Source of the DNA: SLHU01 sp009929975
Lineage (GTDB): Bacteria; Bacillota; Clostridia; Saccharofermentanales; UBA5734
Assembly: GCA_040776905.1 (NCBI GenBank)
Contig: JAXGZQ010000002.1
Location: 310,001-374,000, forward strand
Length of the DNA stretch: 64,000 nt
Direction: 5' to 3'
Position 1 is the stretch's first letter. Every line of letters starts with the position of its first letter. Position numbers and translations under genes: made by a program. Shown in pieces: positions 52,549-61,762 of the stretch. The notes below the pieces were generated by a model. It saw nothing but the letters and a program-made list of their open reading frames with translations. It made no database searches and was not told where the DNA came from.

Positions 52549-54999
52549 ATGAGTAAAAATCTGGTAATTGTTGAATCGCCTGCCAAAGCCAAGACGATCG
52601 GCCGCTATCTGGGCAAGGATTTTCGAATCACTGCATCCGTCGGCCATATTCGCGATCTGCCATCGTCCAAGATGGGTGTTGATGTTGAAAACGGCTATCA
52701 GCCGCAGTATGTCAGCATGAAAGGCAAGGAAAAGGTGATTCATGAACTCAAGGATATGGCAAAATCGGCGGATCGCATCTATATCGCGACTGACCCTGAC
52801 CGCGAAGGAGAAGCGATTGCCTGGCACCTGGCGCAGCTGCTGAACGTTGACAGCGCCAGTGACTGCCGCATCGCTTTCAATGAGATCACACGTCCAGCGG
52901 TTCTTAAAGCGCTGGATCATCCCCGCCCGATCGATATGAATCTGGTGAACTCTCAGCAGGCCCGGCGGATTCTTGACCGGCTGGTCGGCTATGAACTCAG
53001 TCCGCTGCTCTGGAAAAAAGTAAAAAAAGGTCTGTCAGCCGGCCGTGTTCAGTCGGTCGCGACCCGGATGGTGGTGGACCGGGAACGGGAAATTGACGCG
53101 TTCAAGCCGGAAGAATACTGGCTGATCCATGCGTTTTTGCAGAAAACAAGTGGTGATCCGGAGTTCCGGGCCCGCTATCATGGCGTGCTGGAGGAGGGTC
53201 GTGTCCGCCGCAGGAAACTGAGCCATCAGGATGACGCCGCCGCGGTTGAAACCGCGGTCAAGCAGGCCCGCTGGACCGTTCGGACCGTCAAGAAGGGCCG
53301 CAAGCAGCGCAAGGCCGGCGCGCCGTTCACCACGAGCACGCTGCAGCAGGAAGCGTCTCGGTATCTCAGCTTTACCTCCCGCCGGACCATGGTTGTCGCC
53401 CAGCAGCTGTATGAAGGGCTTGATCTGCCGAAAATCGGCACGACCGCGCTGGTCACCTATATTCGTACGGACTCTGTCCGGGTCTCGACGGAAGCGGAGC
53501 AGGAAGCGCGCCAGTATATCACCCGTGTCTTCGGCGAAGCCTATCTGCCGAAAACCGCGAATCACTACCGCAACCGCAATGCTTCGCAGGACGCGCATGA
53601 AGCGATCCGTCCGGCCCATTTTGATCTGCCGCCGGAGCAGATCCGCGATCAGCTGTCCAATGACCAGTACCGCCTGTATAAACTGATCTGGGATAAATTC
53701 ATGTCATCACAGATGGCACCGGCCCAGGTTGATACAGTCACTGCTGATATCGAGGCCAATGGCCAGATCTTCCGGGTCAGCGGGGAAACGATCGTTTTTC
53801 CCGGTTATCTGGCACAATATGGTGTCCAGCTGGTTGACCAGGAAGCAGAAAAACCCGCGGATGATGAAGATGACAGTAAAAACCGTTTGCCGGAACTGGC
53901 TGAAGGGGATGAGCTGATGCTCAACCGCCTGACCAGTGAACAGAAATTCACGTTGCCGCCGCCGCGCTACACCGAGGCGACTCTGATCCGCGCGATGGAA
54001 GAAAAAGGTATCGGCCGGCCATCAACCTATGCGCCGACCATCTCGACGATTCTTGACCGCTTCTATGTTGAAAAAGAACAACGCTTTCTCAAACCGACAG
54101 AGCTGGGCAAAGCGGTCACCGGCATGCTGGAAGAACAGTTTGATGATATCGTCGATCTGGCCTTTACGGCTGACATGGAAGAGCGTCTTGATACCGTTGA
54201 ATCCGGTGAAGTGGACTGGGTCCGGATTCTTGACCAGTTCTATCCGCCGTTCCACCAGAAGGTGCAGGACGCGACTGAGACAATGGAGCGGGTCAAAATT
54301 GCCGTGACACCGACCGGCGAATCCTGTCCGGAATGTAATGACGGTGATCTGGTGATCAAGGAAGGCCGCTTCGGCAAGTTCATTGCCTGCAGCAATTATC
54401 CTGAGTGCAAATACACCCGCAATATTGAAAACGCCGTTAAAGGTGTCTGTCCGCTGTGCGGGTCCGGACTGGTCAGCCGCGTATCGAAAAAATACCGCGG
54501 CAGCCGTTTCTATACCTGTGACCGTAAGGGAAAAGACCCGGAATGCGCCTTTATCAGCTGGGATATCCCGATTGAGGACAGCCACTGTGAGACATGCGGA
54601 TCGTATATGGTCTGGAAGCGCTACCGCGGACGGACCTTCCCGAAATGCGGCAACCGCGACTGCCCTACCAATGAGAAACGGCGCAAGAAAGATGACAGCG
54701 GTGATGACACCGCCGCTGCGGCCGCGGCGGGCGACAAGGCTGTGACCGCGAAAAAACCGGCTGCGAAAAAGACCGCCGCCACGAAGCGATCTGCCACGAC
54801 CACCGCGAAAAAGTCGATCACCGCGAAAAAAGCAACCACAGCGAAAAAGTCGACCACAACGAAAAATCCGACCACCGCGAAGAAAACAACCGCCGCGAAA
54901 AAGGCGACCACCGCGAAAAAAGCAGCCGGCACGAAAAAGAAAAAGACAACTGAACCGGCGGTGCCCGATGTGAGCTCCGGTGAAGGGGAGACTCTTTGA
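52549..54999 (+). CDS. topA: DNA topoisomerase I with Lys/Ala/Thr-rich tail
   Basis: Relaxes negative supercoils. 816 residues. Toprim domain from the N-terminus (VIVESPAKAKTIGRYLG, ATDPDREGEAIAWHL), catalytic Y304 in YIRTDSVRVS, then three zinc-ribbon modules (C-x2-C pairs at about 592-700: CPECNDGD, CPLCGSGL, CETCGSYM). Residues about 714-816 are a low-complexity tail of repeated TAKK/TTAKK/AAKK units, like histone H1 or lysine-rich actinobacterial TopA tails. ATG 52549 has GAGG. trmFO follows with a one-base overlap. Confidence 0.95.
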   Translation: MSKNLVIVESPAKAKTIGRYLGKDFRITASVGHIRDLPSSKMGVDVENGYQPQYVSMKGKEKVIHELKDMAKSADRIYIATDPDREGEAIAWHLAQLLNVDSASDCRIAFNEITRPAVLKALDHPRPIDMNLVNSQQARRILDRLVGYELSPLLWKKVKKGLSAGRVQSVATRMVVDREREIDAFKPEEYWLIHAFLQKTSGDPEFRARYHGVLEEGRVRRRKLSHQDDAAAVETAVKQARWTVRTVKKGRKQRKAGAPFTTSTLQQEASRYLSFTSRRTMVVAQQLYEGLDLPKIGTTALVTYIRTDSVRVSTEAEQEARQYITRVFGEAYLPKTANHYRNRNASQDAHEAIRPAHFDLPPEQIRDQLSNDQYRLYKLIWDKFMSSQMAPAQVDTVTADIEANGQIFRVSGETIVFPGYLAQYGVQLVDQEAEKPADDEDDSKNRLPELAEGDELMLNRLTSEQKFTLPPPRYTEATLIRAMEEKGIGRPSTYAPTISTILDRFYVEKEQRFLKPTELGKAVTGMLEEQFDDIVDLAFTADMEERLDTVESGEVDWVRILDQFYPPFHQKVQDATETMERVKIAVTPTGESCPECNDGDLVIKEGRFGKFIACSNYPECKYTRNIENAVKGVCPLCGSGLVSRVSKKYRGSRFYTCDRKGKDPECAFISWDIPIEDSHCETCGSYMVWKRYRGRTFPKCGNRDCPTNEKRRKKDDSGDDTAAAAAAGDKAVTAKKPAAKKTAATKRSATTTAKKSITAKKATTAKKSTTTKNPTTAKKTTAAKKATTAKKAAGTKKKKTTEPAVPDVSSGEGETL

Positions 55000-56393
55000 T
55001 GGCAGCTGATTGCCCGGTGACTGTGATCGGTGCCGGCCTGGCGGGCTGTGAAGCCGCCTGGCAGCTGGCCTGCCGGAATATTCCCGTTACGCTGATTGAG
55101 ATGAAGCCGGAGCATCGCAGCCCGGCTCATGAGCTGACGACGTTCGCGGAATTGGTCTGCAGTAATTCACTGCGTTCAGATCGGCTGCAGAACGCGGTCG
55201 GGCTGCTCAAGGAAGAGATGCGACGGCTGGGCTCTCTGATCATGACCTGTGCGGACAAGACGAGGATTCCGGCCGGCGGCGCTCTGGCCGTTGACCGCGA
55301 GCAGTTTTCCGCGGCTGTCAGCCAGATGGTTGAAGATCATCCGCTGATCACGGTCCGCCACGAACGGGTCGACCAATTGCCGCGGCAGGGCCGGGTTATT
55401 GTCGCGACCGGACCGCTGACAGATGGCGCTCTCTTTGATGACATCCGCCGGGAACTTGGCATCGAAACTTTGCATTTCTTTGATGCCGCCGCCCCGATCG
55501 TTGACGCGGAAAGCATTGATCAGACGATTGCTTTCCGCCAGTCGCGATATGATCGCGGGACCGCTGATTATTTGAATTGTCCCATGAACGAGGCGGAATA
55601 CGATTCGTTCTATCAGGCATTGATCGGCGCCGGGCAGGCAGAGATCCATGAATTTGACAAAGAGCATTTATTTGAAGGCTGCATGCCGATCGAGAGCATG
55701 GCCCGGCGCGGGCGGGATACGATTCGTTTCGGTCCGCTCAAACCGGTCGGATTGACGGATCCGCGAACCGGCCGTCAGCCTTATGCCTGTGTCCAGCTGC
55801 GGCAGGATAACCGGGCCGCGAGCCTGTATAATATTGTCGGTTTCCAGACCCGGCTGCGCTTCGCTGAGCAAAAACGGGTCTTTCGCATGATTCCCGGTCT
55901 GCAGGACGCTGAGTTTATCCGTTTCGGCGTGATGCACCGCAATACTTATCTGCCATCCCCCCGGGTGCTCGCGCCGGATTACAGTACCCGGCAGCGTCCG
56001 GAGTTGTACTTCGCCGGACAGATGACCGGCGTTGAAGGCTATGTGGAGTCAGCGGCTTCGGGCCTGGTTGCCGGTCTGGCGGCCGCGCTGCAAACACTTG
56101 CTGTTCCGGCGGCACGCAGGGAAGCCCTGCTGCCGGCTCCCGCCACCATGATCGGGGCAATGGCGCGTTATATTTCAGACCCGACGATCAGCGGATTTCA
56201 ACCGATGAACGCCAACTACGGTCTGCTGCCGGTACTTGACCGGCCGGAGCGGCAGAAAGCCCGCCGCTATGAACAGCTGGCGCTTCGTTCGCTCGACCAG
56301 ATTGAACGGCAGTGCCGCGCCCTGGCCGATCAGCAGCTGGCCATTGCCAGCTGCGCAAATGAAATTGGCACGGAACGGATCAATCCGCTATAA
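54999..56393 (+). CDS. trmFO: Folate-dependent tRNA m5U54 methyltransferase TrmFO
   Basis: Flavoenzyme that methylates U54 in the T-loop using methylenetetrahydrofolate. 464 residues. FAD site VIGAGLAGCEAAWQLA (about 8-23), AELVCSNSLRSDRL, DEY-like region QNAVGLLKEEMRRLGSL and a C-terminal FAGQMTGVEGYVESAASGL. ATG 54999 overlaps the topA stop, with AAGGGGAG eight bases upstream. topA-trmFO is a conserved Firmicutes pair. Confidence 0.95.
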   Translation: MAADCPVTVIGAGLAGCEAAWQLACRNIPVTLIEMKPEHRSPAHELTTFAELVCSNSLRSDRLQNAVGLLKEEMRRLGSLIMTCADKTRIPAGGALAVDREQFSAAVSQMVEDHPLITVRHERVDQLPRQGRVIVATGPLTDGALFDDIRRELGIETLHFFDAAAPIVDAESIDQTIAFRQSRYDRGTADYLNCPMNEAEYDSFYQALIGAGQAEIHEFDKEHLFEGCMPIESMARRGRDTIRFGPLKPVGLTDPRTGRQPYACVQLRQDNRAASLYNIVGFQTRLRFAEQKRVFRMIPGLQDAEFIRFGVMHRNTYLPSPRVLAPDYSTRQRPELYFAGQMTGVEGYVESAASGLVAGLAAALQTLAVPAARREALLPAPATMIGAMARYISDPTISGFQPMNANYGLLPVLDRPERQKARRYEQLALRSLDQIERQCRALADQQLAIASCANEIGTERINPL

Positions 56394-56449
56394 TAGGACT
56401 GCTGACTGTCCGATAACAATCAGCGAACCCACTCGCAGGAGGATCTATC

Positions 56450-57526
56450 ATGGCCGGAATATTCGGATTATTTGATTTTACCAAAGAAGGCAAAGGTGTC
56501 TATGCGGATGAACCGCCGCGCAGCGCGTTTGCCATGTTCTTTGTCTTGCTGGGACGAAAGTTCTGGAAGCTGATTTCGATCAACCTGATGTATCTGCTCT
56601 TCAGTCTGCCGATTCTGATCCTTTCCATGTTCGCGGCCAATTATTTTTTGGCGATCACGGTCCCGGTCCTGACGGTTGATAACCTGGCCCAGGTTCTTGA
56701 GCAGGCCGGCTTCGCCGAATTTCTGCAAGAGGGTGTGACGATTGAGGAGTTCGCCGCAACGCAGATGCTGACGCTGTTCATAACGCTCGGCGTGATGATT
56801 ACCGGGCTGTCGCTGATTGTTTCCGGACCTGTCCATGCCGGTGTCACCTATATCCTGCGCAACTATTCGCGGGAAGAACATGCATTTGTCTGGATGGATT
56901 TCAAGGACCATGCCCGGCGCAATTTCCGCCAGTCATTGCTGGCAGGCCTGTTCAGCCTCCTGGTCACCATCGTGTTTGTCTTCAACCTGGCCTTCTACAG
57001 CCAGTCCGCCTTTGTCGGCAATCCTTATCTGCGGACCATCCTGTTCAGTGTCATGCTGATTCTGTTCATCTTCTGGACGATCATGCAGATGTACCTGTAT
57101 CCGATGATGGTCACGTTCAATCTGTCGCTCCGGCAGTTGTACAAGAACGCGTTTCTCTTCACGTTCATGCGGCTGCCCCTGAATCTGCTGATCCTGATCG
57201 CCAGCCTGTTCATCGTGTTTGTCCTGCCGCTGGGACTGGTCCTGCTCGGATACGGAATTTCAGTCCTGCTTTCGATTCTCTGGGTTGCGCTGCTCGCTTT
57301 CGCGGTTAATCTGCTGATGACCAATTTATTCGTCTATCGTGCGATGGACAAATACATGATCCAGCGTCTGAACCAGACTGAAGACGCAGGCGCCGAGCTG
57401 GATGACCCGGCGCTGGCCACGTCCTCTGATGACGAAACACACGATGAAGCAACAGAAGAAGACGAAGAAAAAGACGCGGCGTCCTCCGAAGGCCTGGTCC
57501 GTTCACCGAACAGGGCACCGAACTGA
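56450..57526 (+). CDS. DUF624 (YesL-like) membrane protein with acidic tail
   Basis: 358 residues. Five or six hydrophobic helices (about 37-65, 106-130, 155-180, 187-215, 230-265, 268-295) and the DUF624 start with GIFGLFDFTKEGKGV. Residues about 308-358 form an acidic, Asp/Glu/Ser-rich cytoplasmic tail that YesL proteins normally lack. DUF624 proteins often sit by sugar ABC transporters; here there is none. AGGAGGATC ribosome site; a strong terminator follows. Confidence 0.8.
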   Translation: MAGIFGLFDFTKEGKGVYADEPPRSAFAMFFVLLGRKFWKLISINLMYLLFSLPILILSMFAANYFLAITVPVLTVDNLAQVLEQAGFAEFLQEGVTIEEFAATQMLTLFITLGVMITGLSLIVSGPVHAGVTYILRNYSREEHAFVWMDFKDHARRNFRQSLLAGLFSLLVTIVFVFNLAFYSQSAFVGNPYLRTILFSVMLILFIFWTIMQMYLYPMMVTFNLSLRQLYKNAFLFTFMRLPLNLLILIASLFIVFVLPLGLVLLGYGISVLLSILWVALLAFAVNLLMTNLFVYRAMDKYMIQRLNQTEDAGAELDDPALATSSDDETHDEATEEDEEKDAASSEGLVRSPNRAPN

Positions 57527-57561
57527 CCGGTTCCGCATGGAAGATAACTCAATCAAAAAAT

Positions 57562-57597
57562 AAACCGCTGCGGATCTTCAATCGCAGCGGTTTTTTT
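57562..57597. terminator. Bidirectional terminator between the DUF624 gene and dapB
   Basis: 11-bp stem AAACCGCTGCG / CGCAGCGGTTT, ten-base loop, seven Ts on the plus strand and a T-rich run (57550-57561) on the minus strand. Confidence 0.92.
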
Positions 57598-57619
57598 ACG
57601 GCACAGAAAAGGAAGTGGT

Positions 57620-58381
57620 CTAGCCGCGCCTAAGCAGGTCGCTCATGCTGTAGCAGCCCGGCTGCTGTCCGACGAGGAAACGTGCGGCGGCCAAAGCGCC
57701 CCGCGCGAAGACCGCACGGGAGTGGGCATGGTGCGACAGTTCAATGGTTTCTTCCGGACCGGCCAGCACAACCGTATGGTCACCGACAATACCGCCGCCG
57801 CGGACCGCGTGGATGCCGATTTCCCGGTCAGGCCGTTTTTCCCGCCGCGTACTGCGGTCATAGACAAAGTTCAGGTCGGGATCGTCGAGCCGGTCGCGGA
57901 TCTGCTCAGCCAGCAGCAGAGCGGTGCCGGATGGCGCGTCAACTTTCTGGTTGTGATGTGCTTCAATGATCTCAATGTTGAATTCCGGATACAACAGCGC
58001 CGCGGCCTGGCGGGCCAGATCGACGAGGATATTGATACCGAGCGACATATTAGCGGAGATGAAGATCGGGGCTACGGCAGTCAGTGTGTCCAGTTCGGCT
58101 TTTTGCTGATCGCTCAGACCAGTGGTGCAGATGACAGCCGGACAATGACGTGCCCGGATCAGGTCAAGCAGTCCCGGCAACGCGGCCGGGTTGGAAAAAT
58201 CGATGAGAACATCAAATGGAATATCACAGTCAACAGGATGGGTAAAAACAGGGAAGTCATGCTGTTCAGGAATCCGGGCATCCGATCCGGCAACTATCCG
58301 CAGATCGTCGGACGCCGCCGCGATGGACGCGATCGTCCGGCCCATTCGGCCGAGACAACCACTGAGGAAAACGCGGATCAT
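57620..58381 (-). CDS. dapB: 4-hydroxy-tetrahydrodipicolinate reductase
   Basis: Second committed step of lysine/diaminopimelate synthesis. 253 residues. NAD(P) site VFLSGCLGRMGRTIAS, DVLIDFSNP, NMSLGINILVDLARQ, substrate motif EAHHNQKVDAPSGTALLL, and C-terminal ELSHHAHSRAVFARGAL. It overlaps dapA by four bases. Confidence 0.95.
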   Translation of the reverse strand: MIRVFLSGCLGRMGRTIASIAAASDDLRIVAGSDARIPEQHDFPVFTHPVDCDIPFDVLIDFSNPAALPGLLDLIRARHCPAVICTTGLSDQQKAELDTLTAVAPIFISANMSLGINILVDLARQAAALLYPEFNIEIIEAHHNQKVDAPSGTALLLAEQIRDRLDDPDLNFVYDRSTRREKRPDREIGIHAVRGGGIVGDHTVVLAGPEETIELSHHAHSRAVFARGALAAARFLVGQQPGCYSMSDLLRRG

Positions 58382-59268
58382 CGTGCGTCTCCGATCAGGT
58401 CGAGATCACGCAGTACAGACTCAATCCGGGCAAGGGTCGCCGGCGCCGGCCCGTACAGCGGCATGCGGCATTCACCAATGTCCATCCCCATCAGATTGAG
58501 CGCGGCCTTGACCGGAATCGGACTGACTTCAGCAAACAGGGCCCGGATCAGGGGAGTCAGCTGAATCTGCAGCTGCGCTGCCCGGCCGGTATCGCCGGAG
58601 AACCAGGCGGTCGTGATCTCATGTGTCAGATCGGGAACCACATTGGAGATGACCGAAATCACACCGCGGCCGCCGAGGGAGAGCATCGGCAAGATCATCG
58701 GATCTTCGCCGGTATAGATATTCAGGTTATCCTGGCAGCAGACCATGACGTCGGCTGTTTGTTCCAGGTGGCATTCCTTGATGCCATTGATCCGCGGCAG
58801 CTCGGCCAGACGGATGATAGTCTCCGGATCAATGTTGAGATTGGTCCGGCTCGGCACATTGTAGAGAATGATGGGCTTGTCGGTCTGATCATGAACCGCC
58901 TTGAAATGGCGATAAAGCCCTTCCTGGGTAGTTTTGTTGTAATAGGGCGTGACGCAGAGAAGTCCGTCGATATTGAATCGGCAGGCTTTCTGGCTGAGTT
59001 CGACGGCATGACGGGTGTCGTTGCTTCCGGTTCCGGCGATGACAGGAACGCGCCCGTTGACGGTTTCGACAACATGCCGGATCACCGCCAGATGTTCCTC
59101 GTCCGGCATGGTCGAGGACTCACCAGTGGTCCCGGCGACCACAATGGCATCTATGTGATGACTGATCTGGAATTCGCAAAAGGAGGCCAGTTTATCGAAA
59201 TCAACCCCATCATGGGTAAACGGTGTGATGATCGCTGTAGCGGCACCGGTAAAAATGGGCTTCTTCAT
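58378..59268 (-). CDS. dapA: 4-hydroxy-tetrahydrodipicolinate synthase
   Basis: Condenses pyruvate with aspartate semialdehyde. 296 residues from ATG 59268 (GGGAGGATTTCAG ribosome site). GTTGESSTMPDEEH, LYNVPSRTNLNIDP with catalytic Tyr, and the Schiff-base Lys in INGIKECHLEQTADV. First gene of dapA-dapB. The 126-base gap to queA has no room for a lysine riboswitch but carries a large inverted repeat over the promoter. Confidence 0.95.
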   Translation of the reverse strand: MKKPIFTGAATAIITPFTHDGVDFDKLASFCEFQISHHIDAIVVAGTTGESSTMPDEEHLAVIRHVVETVNGRVPVIAGTGSNDTRHAVELSQKACRFNIDGLLCVTPYYNKTTQEGLYRHFKAVHDQTDKPIILYNVPSRTNLNIDPETIIRLAELPRINGIKECHLEQTADVMVCCQDNLNIYTGEDPMILPMLSLGGRGVISVISNVVPDLTHEITTAWFSGDTGRAAQLQIQLTPLIRALFAEVSPIPVKAALNLMGMDIGECRMPLYGPAPATLARIESVLRDLDLIGDAR

Positions 59269-59315
59269 CCTGAAATCCTCCCGATCAAAAGACATTGCGT
59301 TCGTCTGTATTGACT

Positions 59316-59352
59316 TGATATGATGATGGCTAAATACGTCATCATCATATCA
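59316..59352. promoter_or_regulatory. 13-bp inverted repeat over the dapA promoter (candidate operator)
   Basis: Arms TGATATGATGATG (59316-59328) and CATCATCATATCA (59340-59352) are perfect complements with an 11-base centre. The right arm contains the dapA -10; the left arm lies just past its start point. A protein operator is more likely than an RNA hairpin because one arm is outside the transcript. Confidence 0.7.
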
Positions 59353-59373
59353 TTCTCTGTACTTTTACGTCAA
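59344..59373 (-). promoter_or_regulatory. Predicted promoter of dapA-dapB
   Basis: Minus strand: TTGACG, 18-base spacer, TATGAT. Confidence 0.72.
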
Positions 59374-59380
59374 TTCTGGA

Positions 59381-59386
59381 TATAAT
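59381..59386 (+). promoter_or_regulatory. -10 box of queA, leaderless transcript likely
   Basis: TATAAT ending nine bases before the queA ATG; a weak -35 (TGTACT, 59358-59363) lies 17 bases upstream. No ribosome site fits between, so the mRNA probably begins at or next to the start codon. Confidence 0.6.
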
Positions 59387-59394
59387 AACCAGCT

Positions 59395-60474
59395 ATGATC
59401 AGCAAGAAAGATTATGATTATCATCTGCCGGAACACCTGATCGCGCAGCATCCTCTGCAGCAGCGTGACGCGTCGCGCCTGCTGCTGCTTGATCCGCGCA
59501 CCGGTGCCCTGGCTCATCAGCAGTTCCGCCAACTGCCTGTGCTGCTTCGTGCCGGCGACTGCCTGGTTGTCAATAACAGCCGGGTCATACCCGCCCGCCT
59601 GCTCGGCCGCCGCCAAGACAGCGGGACGGCGGTCGAAGTGCTGCTGCTGCGCCGGCTTACTGAAACGGACTGGGAGACGATCGTGCGGCCGGGACGGCGG
59701 ATGCGGCCGGGACACAACGTGGAATTCATTCCGGACCGCCTGACCGCGACTGTAGAGTCAACCCTGCCATCGGGTAATCGTGTGATCCGTTTTCATTTCC
59801 AGGGCATCTGGGAAGAAGTCCTGGAACAGGCGGGTACCATGCCGCTGCCACCCTATATCCATGAACAGCTGGATGACGCGCAGCGCTATCAGACGGTTTA
59901 TGCCAAGGCGGATGGTTCGGCTGCCGCGCCGACCGCCGGGCTACATTTTACCCCGGAACTGCTGCAGGTGCTGCGTGGCCGCGGCATCCGGATCGCTGAG
60001 CTGACGCTGCATGTCGGACTTGGCACGTTCCGGCCGGTCAAATCTGATAATATTCTTGAACATGAAATGCACAGTGAATATTATGAACTGCCGGAAGCCA
60101 CAGTCCGCCTGATTGAGAAAACACGCCGCGAAGGCGGCCGGGTGATCGCGGTCGGGACGACCAGCTGCCGGGTTCTGGAAAGTGTCGCGACCCGTCTGGG
60201 ATCGCTGCAGGCTGACCAGGGCTGGACGGATATTTTCATCTATCCCGGCTACTCGTTCAAAATCATCGACGGTTTGATCACCAATTTTCATCTGCCGGAA
60301 TCAACCCTGATTATGCTCGTATCGGCACTGGCCGGACGAACACAGGTTCTCGATGCCTATGAGGAGGCGATCCGCCAGGAATACCGTTTTTTCAGTTTTG
60401 GCGACGCGATGCTGATTCTGCCGGACTGCGCCGCGATACCACCTGTTACAGATAAGGGAGACCGCCATGCCTGA
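59395..60474 (+). CDS. queA: S-adenosylmethionine:tRNA ribosyltransferase-isomerase
   Basis: Penultimate step of queuosine synthesis in tRNA. 359 residues. DYDYHLPEHLIAQHP at the N-terminus, SRVIPARLLGRR, MPLPPYI, TVYAKADGSAAAPTAGLHFT and GTTSCRVLES are family blocks. ATG 59395 has no ribosome site; see the -10 box entry. It overlaps tgt by eight bases. Confidence 0.95.
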   Translation: MISKKDYDYHLPEHLIAQHPLQQRDASRLLLLDPRTGALAHQQFRQLPVLLRAGDCLVVNNSRVIPARLLGRRQDSGTAVEVLLLRRLTETDWETIVRPGRRMRPGHNVEFIPDRLTATVESTLPSGNRVIRFHFQGIWEEVLEQAGTMPLPPYIHEQLDDAQRYQTVYAKADGSAAAPTAGLHFTPELLQVLRGRGIRIAELTLHVGLGTFRPVKSDNILEHEMHSEYYELPEATVRLIEKTRREGGRVIAVGTTSCRVLESVATRLGSLQADQGWTDIFIYPGYSFKIIDGLITNFHLPESTLIMLVSALAGRTQVLDAYEEAIRQEYRFFSFGDAMLILPDCAAIPPVTDKGDRHA

Positions 60475-61645
60475 CGAACATACCGTGCACCATCATCCGC
60501 TGCCGTCCGGCCGGAACCAGAAGTTTCCGGTCTGGTACGAACCGCAGCATGTCTGCCGCCAGACCGGCGCACGCCTCGGGGTTGTTCATACTCCGCACGG
60601 TGATTTTGCCACACCAGCCTTCATGCCGGTCGGAACGCAGGCGACAGTCAAGGCGATGACTCCGGAAGAACTCAAGCAGATGAATGCCGGGATCATCCTG
60701 TCCAACACCTATCATCTTTGGATGCGCCCGGGTAGTGATATCATCCGGGAAGCCGGCGGTCTTCACCGGTTCATGAACTGGGACCGTGCGATCCTGACCG
60801 ACAGTGGCGGATTTCAGGTGTTCAGCCTGAGCGATCTGCGCCATATCACAGAAGAAGGGGTGAACTTCAAATCGCATATTGACGGTTCACGCCATACCCT
60901 GACACCGGAGCTGTCGATTTCGGTGCAGAACGATCTCGGCTCCGATATCATCATGGCTTTTGACGAATGCACACCATGGCCGGCCGATGAAGCTTATGCA
61001 CAGCGATCCCTGGAACGGACAACCCGCTGGCTGGATCGCTGTGCCAGGGCTAACCGCCATCCGGGACGCCAGGCACTGTTCGGTATCGTGCAGGGCAGCA
61101 TGTATGAGGCGCTGCGCCGGGAAAGCGCACGGCAGATCACATCATTTGACCTGCCGGGCTACGCGATCGGCGGACTCAGTGTCGGTGAACCGGCAGAACT
61201 GATGTACCAGATGCTGGAAGCAACCGTGCCGCTGCTGCCGGCAGATAAGCCGCGCTACCTGATGGGTGTCGGGACACCGGATTACCTGATCGAAGGCGCG
61301 ATCCGCGGGATTGACATGTTTGACTGTGTCCTGCCGACCCGGATCGGCCGCAACGGAACCGTTCTGACCCGTGATGGCCGGATGATCGTGCGCGACGCGC
61401 GCTACGCGCGTGATTTCCGCCCGATCGATGAACAGTGTGGCTGTTATGTCTGCCAAAATTACAGCCGGGCCTATCTGCGCCATCTGATCAAGGCCAATGA
61501 GATTCTCGGCCTGCGGCTTGCCTCCTGGCATAATCTGCATTTTCTGCTCGATCTGATGCGCCAGGTCCGGGCGGCGATCGCGCTGGACCGGCTGGGTGAT
61601 TTCCGCGATGAGTTTTTCGAGCGGTATGGCCGTGCAGGGAAATAA
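60467..61645 (+). CDS. tgt: tRNA-guanine transglycosylase
   Basis: Exchanges G34 for preQ1 in tRNAs for Asp, Asn, His and Tyr. 392 residues, with about 15 extra N-terminal residues. Catalytic ILTDSGGFQVFSL, FDCVLPTRIGRNG, and zinc ligands in CGCYVCQNYSRAYLRHL with the later His of SWHNLHF. It overlaps queA; yajC follows but has its own promoter. Confidence 0.96.
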   Translation: MPDEHTVHHHPLPSGRNQKFPVWYEPQHVCRQTGARLGVVHTPHGDFATPAFMPVGTQATVKAMTPEELKQMNAGIILSNTYHLWMRPGSDIIREAGGLHRFMNWDRAILTDSGGFQVFSLSDLRHITEEGVNFKSHIDGSRHTLTPELSISVQNDLGSDIIMAFDECTPWPADEAYAQRSLERTTRWLDRCARANRHPGRQALFGIVQGSMYEALRRESARQITSFDLPGYAIGGLSVGEPAELMYQMLEATVPLLPADKPRYLMGVGTPDYLIEGAIRGIDMFDCVLPTRIGRNGTVLTRDGRMIVRDARYARDFRPIDEQCGCYVCQNYSRAYLRHLIKANEILGLRLASWHNLHFLLDLMRQVRAAIALDRLGDFRDEFFERYGRAGK

Positions 61646-61648
61646 GCC

Positions 61649-61678
61649 TTGCCACACGCTGTCCTGACATGCTATCAT
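61649..61678 (+). promoter_or_regulatory. Predicted promoter of yajC
   Basis: TTGCCA, 18-base spacer, TATCAT, starting four bases after the tgt stop. The leader contains a long-range GATGGC / GCCATC pair (61683-61728). Confidence 0.65.
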
Positions 61679-61762
61679 CAATGATGGCGATTCGCTGTCG
61701 TCCGGTTATTTAGCGGTTCGCAGCCATCCCTGACTGAATGTCATTTATTAGGAGGATCTGAT

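Noticed and set aside
54720..54950. Repetitive DNA in the topA tail as a CRISPR or satellite array
   Set aside because: The repeat is in frame, encodes TAKK units and has no spacers.
59269..59394. Lysine riboswitch upstream of dapA
   Set aside because: The gap is only 126 bases and holds promoters and a palindrome; a lysine riboswitch needs more space and its conserved core is not seen.
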